DNA of 8,958 nucleotides from an uncultured Bacillota bacterium (GCA_947088415.1 CAMUGK010000038.1:1-8958); one strand, 5' to 3'; shown: positions 1-6,686, numbered from the stretch's first letter. Program-made: numbers and translations. Notes: generated from the letters alone by a model not told the origin.

Positions 1-7
1 TTGAGTC

Positions 8-36
8 TTTACAAATGGAAAAATTTGTTATATAAT
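8..36 (+). promoter_or_regulatory. Sigma-A-type promoter of the 316-aa gene
   Basis: A -35 box TTTACA (8-13, five of six matches to consensus) and a perfect -10 box TATAAT (31-36) are separated by exactly 17 nt. Transcription would start near 43, leaving a leader of only about 13 nt that still contains the ribosome binding site GGAGG (47-51). The in-frame ATG at 35 lies inside the -10 box, so it would not be in the mRNA; the start at 56 is therefore preferred. The boxes are seen directly; promoter activity is inferred. Confidence 0.8.
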
Positions 37-55
37 GTTGTTAAATGGAGGAAAT

Positions 56-1006
56 ATGGCAAAAGAATTGATTGTTTATGGACGTCCCCCCAGTTCGGAC
101 ACACATCAAAAATATTCAAAAATATATAAAGCCTTTATGGGAGCAACTTTAACTAAAGTCGCAAAACAACATGGAGTTTTTAAAAGTTTAAGTCATAACA
201 TTAATAATCAAACAGCAGGCCATTGTTATTTATTGAGAACTGGAAAAATCTCTTCTGATAACAAACCCGTAATGCAAATTGCTTTAGGTTCAGGGAAAAT
301 AGGAACTTGCGTTCCTTCTAATGCTATGGCAGGCGCTAGAGTTGAATTTAATTTACGTTTTGACCCAAATTCTGAAATTATAAAAAATTATACCATTCTC
401 AAACAAACCGCATTAATGAGTGATGATGAAAAGCGTCACAACGCAGAACTAAAAAAGACAGAACTTGAAAAAATGAAAAAACAAATTTCCAAGCAGGAAT
501 ATAATTTAAGAAAATTTGAAAAACAAATTTCAGAAGCTATGGAAATTGAAGAGCCAACAAATCAAGAAGCTAAATTTATTCAAAATATGTTACTTCAAAA
601 AGCTAAAATGATATTCAAACTTAAAGTCAAACAACGTAATTTTGAAATAGCAAAAAGACAGTTTTATTTTCAAAGATATTCTTCTTATTTCACAGATGAA
701 GCACCTATAATTACCTTTGGTAATAAACCTTGCATTTGGCTTAATGAATCAGAAGTGCGAAATAAAAAAGATAAAACAATGCTTTGCTGGAGTTTGGAAA
801 TTTTAGATGCTGCCACACCTATCGATCCTTTAAACTCACATTGCAATTATGGACTTGCAAAAGAAACACAAAAACAATTTGAAAACCTTTTGATAAAAGA
901 TTGTTCAAAAGAAGAATTGGAGCTTCTTGTGCCTGTCAAATTGACATCCTTAGATAATTATCAAAGTGCAACACCAATTTTAGACAAAAAGATCGAAATA
1001 GAATAA
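56..1006 (+). CDS. Hypothetical protein, 316 aa, central coiled coil
   Basis: I do not recognise this protein. The start at 56 has GGAGG four nt upstream and lies just downstream of a near-consensus promoter. No signal peptide or membrane segment is visible, so it is probably cytoplasmic. Residues 1-105 look globular, with short beta-like stretches and a glycine-rich turn (GSGKIG, 78-83; it lacks the GxxxxGK[ST] of a P-loop). Residues about 121-205 are rich in Lys, Glu and Gln with heptad-like spacing and probably form one or two coiled-coil helices. Residues 206-316 return to mixed sequence with Trp, Cys and aromatic residues. This globular-coil-globular layout suggests a structural or scaffold role, but that is inference. 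A C6 run (86-91, codons 10-11) stands out in the AT-rich gene. It is monocistronic, with its own promoter and terminator. Confidence 0.85.
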   Translation: MAKELIVYGRPPSSDTHQKYSKIYKAFMGATLTKVAKQHGVFKSLSHNINNQTAGHCYLLRTGKISSDNKPVMQIALGSGKIGTCVPSNAMAGARVEFNLRFDPNSEIIKNYTILKQTALMSDDEKRHNAELKKTELEKMKKQISKQEYNLRKFEKQISEAMEIEEPTNQEAKFIQNMLLQKAKMIFKLKVKQRNFEIAKRQFYFQRYSSYFTDEAPIITFGNKPCIWLNESEVRNKKDKTMLCWSLEILDAATPIDPLNSHCNYGLAKETQKQFENLLIKDCSKEELELLVPVKLTSLDNYQSATPILDKKIEIE

Positions 1007-1035
1007 CTTTTATTGTGAATAAATTCCCGCTTTTT

Positions 1036-1077
1036 CACTAAAAAATGTCCGTTTAGGGCATTTTTTAGTGATTTTTT
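1036..1077 (+). terminator. Intrinsic terminator of the 316-aa gene
   Basis: A 15-bp stem (1036-1050 with 1056-1070, one G-U pair) closes a 5-nt loop (GTTTA) and is followed by six T residues (1072-1077). It lies 29 nt after the stop codon. No matching T-tract exists on the opposite strand, so it is one-directional. It isolates this gene from the next one. Confidence 0.9.
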
Positions 1078-1106
1078 AAATTTTTTCAACATTTTTTAAA
1101 AAAATC

Positions 1107-1133
1107 TTGACAAATCCCCCCCCCGAGTATAAT
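1107..1133 (+). promoter_or_regulatory. Promoter with homopolymeric C9 spacer
   Basis: Perfect -35 (TTGACA, 1107-1112) and -10 (TATAAT, 1128-1133) boxes flank a 15-nt spacer that holds nine consecutive C residues. An AT-rich tract upstream (1091-1104) resembles an UP element. Fifteen nt is shorter than the optimum of 17; two more C residues would restore the ideal spacing. The boxes and tract are seen directly. The idea that tract length tunes expression is inferred from known phase-variable promoters such as Neisseria porA and fetA. Confidence 0.8.
1116..1124. repeat. Homopolymeric C9 tract
   Basis: This is a run of nine C residues in an otherwise AT-rich intergenic stretch, and the longest C or G run in the window. 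Runs of this length are prone to slipped-strand mispairing. It sits wholly inside the spacer of the promoter for the 413-aa gene. Confidence 0.95.
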
Positions 1134-1138
1134 TGAAT

Positions 1139-1147
1139 TGTGGATAA
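1139..1147 (-). promoter_or_regulatory. Perfect DnaA box over the transcription start
   Basis: TGTGGATAA on the plus strand is the exact reverse complement of the consensus DnaA box TTATCCACA. It begins 6 nt after the -10 box and so covers the predicted transcription start (about 1140) of the 413-aa gene. A DnaA protein bound here could block or modulate initiation. It is a single site without a visible cluster, so an origin is not indicated and chance is possible. Confidence 0.5.
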
Positions 1148-1174
1148 GTTATTATTCAAAATTAAGGAGGAAAT

Positions 1175-2416
1175 ATGGAAACTAAAATGAAAAAAATATC
1201 GGAATTCAAAGAGATCTTTGTTCCGATGGAAGAAGACGGACAGCATTGGGCTATTGATAATCAATGGGCTAAAGAACATTTCAATGAAGAAGACAGCACA
1301 GGTGGTATATGCATTTATAGGGTGAGCAATAGTGAAGGTTCAGTCATTATGATTTCTAATAATGGTTCGTTTAGAGAACTTGATGTCGAATCTAATGATA
1401 TAGAACAGATTGGCGATTTTAACAATGGTTATTGTGAAATATCAAAAAATGGAGAACGTCTACTTTTTACACTCGCAAGCGAAAAATTTATTCCTTTAGA
1501 ATTTAAACCTCTACTTGATAGTGTTTATATAGACCCTTTAAAAGTTCAAGATATCTCTCGTGAAAAATTATTTTATGATTTGGAGACGTTTTTGTGTGTA
1601 GCTTCAATATCTTTGAATAACTCATTTTATGCATTAAAAACAGATAAAGACTCTTCAATTGCAGCAGCTTTTTTAAATTTAGCAAAACTAACGATGCTTT
1701 CTGAGACTGACCGCAAATTCAAAGCCTTAGTCTCTTCTCTACAAAGTGAATGCGAACAATATATGAAAGAACATCCAGAACCTAAAGATGATAATTACAA
1801 AAAATGGTGGAGAGATAAAGAGGAAAGAGATCAAATAGTTGAAAAGCTTAGCAACGATAAGGTAACTGATGCAGAAATAATTGCTGCAAAGGCGGAATCA
1901 GTCACATTTTCATCAATAAAAACTGAACTAGGGATAGATCTTGGCACAAATCCAGCGCAGGAAAAAGCCGATAAAATGCTTGAAGATTATTTAAAACAAC
2001 ATAAGAATTATTGTGTTCTGGAAGAAGATATTTTTCTTCTAGAAGAAGCATCAAAAACTTATATGGAAATAATGTATTACAACTCAAATTTTGAACGCGT
2101 TATTTCTGAAGAACAAATAACATTTTTTAGTAGTAAAGGTGTGGAGTTTTCTCCTAAAAATTTAAACTCTTACGCAAAAAGAGTCGCTAAACTAACAAAA
2201 ACATTAGAGAAATTTGGCTTGAAAGATAAACAAGATTTTGAAGAATTTCTTCCTGTGATAAAAGCTAAAGGTTTGGCAAATATAGGCGAATTTTCTGATC
2301 TTATTCAGCCTATAAATAAGGATACACTTGATGACATAAATACTTTCTTTGAAGAATTTAGACAAGGGGGAATTAATAAAACTACAAAAATTGATAATGA
2401 ATTAGAGTTGTTGTAA
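1175..2416 (+). CDS. Hypothetical protein, 413 aa
   Basis: I do not recognise this family. The start at 1175 has AAGGAGG (1164-1170) four nt upstream; the next in-frame ATG (1187) is less well placed. No signal peptide or membrane segment is seen. Residues 40-110 look beta-rich and include a stretch (IGDFNNGYCEISKNGE, 79-94) that loosely resembles one WG/KWG beta-propeller repeat; one copy is not enough to assign that family. Residues about 125-413 are mostly predicted helix, strongly charged, with a Trp-Trp pair at 211-212 and a Lys/Glu-rich C-terminal region. The protein is acidic overall and probably cytoplasmic. It is driven by the C9-spacer promoter and followed 12 nt later by a 43-aa gene with a matching ribosome binding site, so the two are likely cotranscribed. 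Confidence 0.85.
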   Translation: METKMKKISEFKEIFVPMEEDGQHWAIDNQWAKEHFNEEDSTGGICIYRVSNSEGSVIMISNNGSFRELDVESNDIEQIGDFNNGYCEISKNGERLLFTLASEKFIPLEFKPLLDSVYIDPLKVQDISREKLFYDLETFLCVASISLNNSFYALKTDKDSSIAAAFLNLAKLTMLSETDRKFKALVSSLQSECEQYMKEHPEPKDDNYKKWWRDKEERDQIVEKLSNDKVTDAEIIAAKAESVTFSSIKTELGIDLGTNPAQEKADKMLEDYLKQHKNYCVLEEDIFLLEEASKTYMEIMYYNSNFERVISEEQITFFSSKGVEFSPKNLNSYAKRVAKLTKTLEKFGLKDKQDFEEFLPVIKAKGLANIGEFSDLIQPINKDTLDDINTFFEEFRQGGINKTTKIDNELELL

Positions 2417-2428
2417 AGGGAGGAAAAT

Positions 2429-2560
2429 ATGGAGAAAAACGAGCTATTGATTATTTTAGAAAAGGATTATCAAGAAAATAAAGATTATTTTAACATCTTA
2501 TTTGATAATAAAAATAATTCAAAATCTAAACCTAAAAAAACTACAAATAAAAAACAGTGA
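2429..2560 (+). CDS. Small hypothetical protein, 43 aa, basic tail
   Basis: ATG at 2429 is preceded by GGGAGG (2418-2423) with a 5-nt gap, the same ribosome-binding layout as the two upstream genes. The reading frame runs 43 codons to TGA at 2558-2560. The first 26 residues form an acidic, probably helical segment (MEKNELLIILEKDYQENKDY and following). The last 15 or so are dominated by Lys, Asn, Ser and Thr and are probably disordered and basic. The gene starts 12 nt after the stop of the 413-aa gene and its last codons form one arm of the terminator, so it is the end of a two-gene operon. It may be a small partner of its neighbour; function is unknown. The strong binding site, spacing and neat fit to the terminator argue that it is real. 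Confidence 0.7.
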   Translation: MEKNELLIILEKDYQENKDYFNILFDNKNNSKSKPKKTTNKKQ

Positions 2561-2580
2561 ATATTCACTGTTTTTTATTT
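2545..2580. terminator. Bidirectional terminator, 36-nt perfect palindrome
   Basis: The 18-nt arms match perfectly around the centre GAATATTC, with core CAGTGAAT/ATTCACTG. Six T residues follow the core on the plus strand (2571-2576) and, by symmetry, on the minus strand (A6 at 2549-2554). It therefore serves both the 43-aa gene from the left and rpoC from the right, whose stop is only 13 nt away. The left arm overlaps the last five codons of the 43-aa gene. Confidence 0.9.
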
Positions 2581-2592
2581 ATCTAAATCAGA

Positions 2593-5500
2593 TTACATTC
2601 CACTTGCCATTGCATCTTCATCTTTGATAACAACTGGCATAACTGAGCGATAAGTTTTAACGCCTGTTCCTGCTGGAATAAGTTTTCCGATAATAACATT
2701 TTCTTTAAGTCCGCGAAGATAATCTGTTTTACCTTGAACAGAAGCATCAGTAAGAGTTCTTGAAGTCTCTTGGAAAGATGCGGCTGAAAGGAAACTTTCA
2801 GTTTTGAGTGATGCCTTTGTAATTCCAAGCAAAATACGTTTTACAGTTGCAGGCACTCCACCCTCTTGCAAGATTCTTTCATTTTCTTCATCGGCACGGA
2901 AGATGTCCACAATTTCGCCTGGGAGAAGATTTGTGTCGCCACTTGCTTCAACTTTAACTTTTTTAAGCATTTGACGAACAATGATTTCAACGTGCTTATC
3001 ATTAACTTTAACATCTTGTCCACGATATGTTGCAATAACTTCATTAAGAAGATATTCTTGAAGACCTTTAATACCTTTCATTCTAAGCAAATCTGCAGGA
3101 TTGATTGCACCAGCTGTAAGTTGAGAGCCTGGCTCTACATTGTCGCCATTTTTAACAACAACGACTGCAGGTTTTTTAACTTCATAAACCACATCACCTT
3201 CACGAGATGTAACAGTGATATAGTAATATTTAGGGTCTTGTTTAATTGTAACTTTTCCAGCAACTTCTGAAAGTTGACATTCACCTTTTGGTTTTCTTGC
3301 TTCAAAGATTTCTTCAACACGAGGAAGACCTTGAGTAATATCAAGAGCTGCAGCAATACCACCCGAGTGGAATGTTCTCATGGTAAGCTGAGTTCCTGGT
3401 TCACCAATAGATTGGGCAGCAACAATACCAACAGATTCGCCAACAGTAACTTGGTTTTTGCCAGCAAGGTCACGGCCATAACATTTTGCACATACACCAT
3501 GACGGCAACGGCAAGTGAGAAGTGAGCGAATTTGAACTTTTTGAATTCCGCATGCAACGATTGCATCTGCTTGTGCTTTTGAAATCATTGTATTTGCAGG
3601 AACAATAATCTCTTTTGTTGTAGGATTTATAATATCTTCAACAGCAGTTCTGCCATAAATTCTATCTTCAAGAGGTTCTTGAACAGAGCCTTCAGTGACG
3701 ATTGAACTAACCCAAACACCTTTAACATTTTCGCCAGCGTCAGCAAAGCAGTCTTCAGTTGTAACTGTGACATCTTGAGCAATATCTACAAGACGACGAG
3801 TAAGGTAACCAGAGTCGGCAGTTTTAAGAGCAGTATCAGTCAAACCTTTTCTTGCACCACGTGCAGAAAGGAAATATTCAATAGGGCTTAAACCTTTACG
3901 GAAAGAAGCTTTAATTGGAATATCCACCTTTTCACCAGATGCAGTAGATTTAATACCAATCATACCGCAGACGTTACACAACTGGTCTTCAGAACCACGG
4001 GCTTTAGATGTAACCATGATTCTAAATGGGTTAAATTCTTCCATGTTTTCAATAAGGGTTTTCTTAACTTCGCCACGGGCATCACCCCAAAGAGCAATGT
4101 TATTTTTAAGTTTTTCATCAAGAGTAATAAGACCACGTTTATACATCTTTTCATTTTCAAGAACTTTTTCTTGTGCCTTAGCTAAGATTTCTTCCTTGCC
4201 TTTAGGCTCTTCAATATCAAAAATGTTAACTGTAAGAGCGGCAATAGTTGAATATTTATAACCTGTTTCCTTAATTCTATCAACAAGTTTAGCACATTCA
4301 GTTGTTCCAAGAATTTCATAAGCCTTGCCAATAATGCCTTGAAGGTCTTTTTTAACAACGGCTTTATTGATTTCAGGCTCACAAATGTTTTCTTCTTTTG
4401 TTCTATCAACAAAACCGAGATTTTGTGGTATAGCTTCATTGAAAAGAAGTCTGCCTACTGAAGTTTCAACAAGCTTTGTATATGTTTTGCCGTCAACTTT
4501 TTTAGAAAGACGAACATTAATTTTTGCTTGAAGGTCAAGAGCATCTGTTTGGAAAGCAATAATAGCTTCTTCTTTAGATTTGAATATGCCATTTTCACCT
4601 TTAACCCCTGGTCTTATCATTGTCATATAAGCACAGCCAAGAACGATATCTTGGTCAGGTGTAACAATAGGGTTACCATCAGAAAGTTTTAAAAGGTTGT
4701 TAGAAGCAAGCATTAAAGTTCTTGCTTCAGTTCTTGCATCGATTGAAAGTGGAACGTGAACAGACATTTGGTCACCATCGAAGTCGGCATTGAATGCAGG
4801 ACAAACTGATGGGTGAAGTTTAATTGCTCTACCCTCAACTAAAACAGGCTCGAATGCTTGAACAGAAAGTCTGTGAAGTGTTGGAGCACGGTTTAAGAAT
4901 ACTGGGTGATCCTTGATAACTTCTGCCAAAATATCCCAAACAATAGGTTTTTCTTTTTCAATCATACGTTTTGCAGCCTTAACATTGTTAGATTTGTTAA
5001 GTTCAACTAAACGATTGATAATAAATGGTTTGAAAAGTTCAAGAGCCATTTCTTTTGGAAGACCGCATTGATACATTTTAAGTTCTGGACCAATAACGAT
5101 AACTGAACGACCTGAATAGTCAACACGCTTTCCAAGTAAGTTAAGTCTGAAACGACCTTGTTTACCACCAAGCATAGCGGTTAAAGATTTAAGGTCACGT
5201 TGTTTTGAAGATTGAACAGCCTTGCCACGTTTTCCATTATCAATAAGGTTGTCAACTGCTTCTTGAAGCATACGTTTTTCATTTCTGATGATAACATCAG
5301 GAGCACCAAGTTCCATTAATTTCTTCAAACGATTGTTTCTGTTGATAACACGTCTGTAAAGATCATTAAGGTCACTTGTTGCATAACGTCCACCATCCAA
5401 TGGAACCATAGGACGAAGGTCTGGTGGAAGAACAGGAATAACATCCAAAACCATCCAAGTTGGATTGTTGCCAGACTTGATAAATGCTTCAACAACATCA

Positions 5501-6132
5501 AGTTTTTTCATTGCCTTGATTTTCTTTTGTCCTTTCATTGAAGGAAGTTGTTCTTTTAAAAGTTTGCTTTCTTTAGCAAGGTCAACTTCAGATAGAAGAC
5601 GTTTGATAGCGTCAGCACCCATGCCAGCTTCAAATGCACCATAACCATATTTTTCAATAGCGTCACGATATTCTCTATCTGTCAAAACTTGTTTGTAGAG
5701 AAAATCTGTCTTTTTAGGGTCTAAAACAACATAACTAACATAATAAACAACTTGCTCCAATGCTTTTGGAGTCATCTCTAAAAGAGTTCCAATTTTTGAT
5801 GGAACATTTCTAAAATACCAAATATGTGTGCAAGGAGCAGCAAGTTCAATGTGCCCCATACGTTCACGACGAACTTTAGCACGAGTTACTTCAACACCGC
5901 ACTTATCACAAACAACGCCCTTGTAACGAACGCGTTTATATTTTCCACAGTGACATTCCCAGTCTTTTCTTGGCCCAAAAATCTTTTCGCAAAAAAGACC
6001 GTCTTTCTCTGGCTTTTGAGTGCGGTAGTTGATAGTTTCTGGTTTTGTAACTTCACCATGAGACCATTCTCTGATCTTTTCAGGTGAAGCGATACCAATT
6101 CTAATTGAATCAAAGTTGTTAAGTTCAAACAT
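2593..6132 (-). CDS. rpoC: DNA-directed RNA polymerase subunit beta-prime
   Basis: This is the largest catalytic subunit of RNA polymerase; with beta it forms the active centre. It is complete at 1179 aa, the usual Firmicutes length. The start at 6132 has AAAGGGG (6146-6140) seven nt upstream and the expected N-terminus MFELNNFDSIRIG. Visible in order are: zinc-binding domain Cys60, Cys62, Cys75, Cys78; catalytic NADFDGDQM (448-456) with Mg-binding Asp450, 452, 454; F-loop region about 706-728; bridge helix about 757-787 (GARKGLTDTALKTADSGYL); second zinc site Cys795, Cys874, Cys881, Cys884; and trigger loop with Met918, Arg919, His922. Key catalytic residues are all present, so it should be active. 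The F-loop core reads NVCGMIG where QLAGMRG is usual, and the residues before GARKG are SAR rather than STH. Downstream it meets the convergent 43-aa gene rather than rpsL/rpsG, and upstream it is 558 bp from rpoB instead of nearly adjoining it. Confidence 0.99.
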   Translation of the reverse strand: MFELNNFDSIRIGIASPEKIREWSHGEVTKPETINYRTQKPEKDGLFCEKIFGPRKDWECHCGKYKRVRYKGVVCDKCGVEVTRAKVRRERMGHIELAAPCTHIWYFRNVPSKIGTLLEMTPKALEQVVYYVSYVVLDPKKTDFLYKQVLTDREYRDAIEKYGYGAFEAGMGADAIKRLLSEVDLAKESKLLKEQLPSMKGQKKIKAMKKLDVVEAFIKSGNNPTWMVLDVIPVLPPDLRPMVPLDGGRYATSDLNDLYRRVINRNNRLKKLMELGAPDVIIRNEKRMLQEAVDNLIDNGKRGKAVQSSKQRDLKSLTAMLGGKQGRFRLNLLGKRVDYSGRSVIVIGPELKMYQCGLPKEMALELFKPFIINRLVELNKSNNVKAAKRMIEKEKPIVWDILAEVIKDHPVFLNRAPTLHRLSVQAFEPVLVEGRAIKLHPSVCPAFNADFDGDQMSVHVPLSIDARTEARTLMLASNNLLKLSDGNPIVTPDQDIVLGCAYMTMIRPGVKGENGIFKSKEEAIIAFQTDALDLQAKINVRLSKKVDGKTYTKLVETSVGRLLFNEAIPQNLGFVDRTKEENICEPEINKAVVKKDLQGIIGKAYEILGTTECAKLVDRIKETGYKYSTIAALTVNIFDIEEPKGKEEILAKAQEKVLENEKMYKRGLITLDEKLKNNIALWGDARGEVKKTLIENMEEFNPFRIMVTSKARGSEDQLCNVCGMIGIKSTASGEKVDIPIKASFRKGLSPIEYFLSARGARKGLTDTALKTADSGYLTRRLVDIAQDVTVTTEDCFADAGENVKGVWVSSIVTEGSVQEPLEDRIYGRTAVEDIINPTTKEIIVPANTMISKAQADAIVACGIQKVQIRSLLTCRCRHGVCAKCYGRDLAGKNQVTVGESVGIVAAQSIGEPGTQLTMRTFHSGGIAAALDITQGLPRVEEIFEARKPKGECQLSEVAGKVTIKQDPKYYYITVTSREGDVVYEVKKPAVVVVKNGDNVEPGSQLTAGAINPADLLRMKGIKGLQEYLLNEVIATYRGQDVKVNDKHVEIIVRQMLKKVKVEASGDTNLLPGEIVDIFRADEENERILQEGGVPATVKRILLGITKASLKTESFLSAASFQETSRTLTDASVQGKTDYLRGLKENVIIGKLIPAGTGVKTYRSVMPVVIKDEDAMASGM

Positions 6133-6182
6133 AATGTTTCCCCTTTATTATTTTTGCTTTTTGTTTATGTTAGTTGTTTATT

Positions 6183-6411
6183 TTATAATTCTCTAATAGC
6201 TTCGCTTGCAATAACAAAGCCGTCTTTTTTCATGCGTTCACCACCTGCTAAAAGTATTTCATGAAGGCTTTTGTCGGATAATCTATGGGGTTCAATAGAT
6301 TTTTCAACACGTTCTGCTTGTTCGCTATATTTTTTAATTTCTTTAAGAGTAATACAAGAAATATATTGCCTAGTTAATCTGAATGTTTTTTCTTTTTTTT
6401 AAAGATTCCAT
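6183..6411 (-). pseudogene. Frameshifted small ORF (about 75 aa) between rpoB and rpoC
   Basis: ATG at 6411 follows a perfect AGGAGG (6421-6416). As read, translation stops after 13 codons at TAG (6372-6370). Just inside the gene is an A8 run (6400-6393). Dropping one A opens a continuous frame of 75 codons to TAA at 6185-6183: it starts MESLKKEKTFRLTRQY and ends GGERMKKDGFVIASEAIREL. The restored protein is charged, mostly helical and lacks membrane segments; I do not recognise it. The strong binding site plus the long open downstream frame suggest a true gene that is broken, switched off by slippage at the A-tract, or misread by one base. Reading through would need a +1 shift or loss of one A in the RNA; a dnaX-type -1 shift would not work. 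The next gene is rpoC, 50 nt further on. Confidence 0.6.
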
Positions 6412-6441
6412 AATTCCTCCTAGAAATATCCAAAACCGCAC

Positions 6442-6490
6442 ATCAAATTTTTATGGGTGGAAGGGCTTTGCCTGACCCTAAAAATTTGAT
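6442..6490. repeat. Inverted repeat 1, 16-bp stem
   Basis: The left arm 6442-6458 (ATCAAATTTTTATGGGT) pairs with the right arm 6475-6490 (ACCCTAAAAATTTGAT) over 16 bp with one bulged T. The 16-nt loop contains a smaller GGC-TTT-GCC hairpin. Confidence 0.85.
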
Positions 6491-6518
6491 TGCCACGTTT
6501 CTCGCCTTTACTAAAATC

Positions 6519-6550
6519 GCAACAAATGAAAACTTGTTTTTCATTTTTGC
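6519..6550. repeat. Inverted repeat 2, about 14-bp stem
   Basis: GCAACAAATGAAAAC (6519-6533) pairs with GTTTTTCATTTTTGC (6536-6550), with one bulged base in each arm and a very tight loop. It is AT-rich and has no terminator-like T-run beyond the stem on either strand. Confidence 0.7.
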
Positions 6551-6575
6551 CACCTTAATGGAGGGAGATTGGGAC

Positions 6576-6686
6576 GGGGAACCACGAGGATAGCGAGTTA
6601 GATTGCAAAGCAATCGTGCCCGCGTTACAAATTGCATTTTAAATCCTGAAAGGTTGAAAATGCAATTTGCCGAGTGGTGCCTCCCC
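6576..6686. repeat. Nested inverted repeats, possible three-way junction
   Basis: The outer stem GGGGAACCAC (6576-6585) pairs with 6674-6678 and 6682-6686, leaving a 3-nt bulge GCC. It encloses two perfect hairpins: GATTGC-AAA-GCAATC (6601-6615), and a 13-bp stem CAAATTGCATTTT (6628-6640) with AAAATGCAATTTG (6657-6669). An outer helix holding two inner hairpins is the layout of a three-way junction. The repeats are seen directly; folding is inferred. Confidence 0.65.

Larger units (their letters stand above)
6442..6686. other. Densely structured element in the rpoB-rpoC gap
   Basis: About 245 bp hold at least five inverted repeats in series and nested, with patches clearly richer in G and C than the flanking coding DNA. 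One side begins immediately after the rpoB stop codon; the other ends about 20 bp before the binding site of the frameshifted ORF. No coding frame here is convincing, no T-tract follows any hairpin on the rpoB strand, and no clear promoter is seen. The best explanations are a non-autonomous mobile or dispersed repeat inserted between rpoB and rpoC, or a structured RNA within the rpoBC transcript that could control processing. I cannot tell these apart from one copy. Confidence 0.55.

Noticed and set aside
35..55. Upstream in-frame ATG for the 316-aa gene
   Set aside because: It lies inside the perfect -10 box and would precede the transcription start; the ATG at 56 has the ribosome binding site.
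1139..1147. Replication origin
   Set aside because: Only one DnaA box is seen, with no cluster, no unwinding element beyond general AT-richness, and no dnaA or dnaN gene nearby.
2866..3270. 134-codon plus-strand ORF opposite rpoC
   Set aside because: It is antisense to a fully conserved coding region, lacks a ribosome binding site and is Phe/Asn/Cys-rich as expected from a reverse reading.
6393..6400. dnaX-like programmed -1 frameshift at the A8 tract
   Set aside because: The open downstream frame requires +1 (or loss of one A), so the -1 slippery-site mechanism gives the wrong frame.
6443..6637. 64-codon minus-strand ORF inside the structured element
   Set aside because: It is built from the arms of the inverted repeats, has no ribosome binding site and a Pro/Ser/Arg-rich composition unlike the neighbouring genes; more likely a by-product of the element.
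6628..6669. Terminator after rpoB
   Set aside because: The 13-bp hairpin has no T-tract after it on the rpoB strand, and termination here would cut off rpoC, for which no separate promoter is evident.
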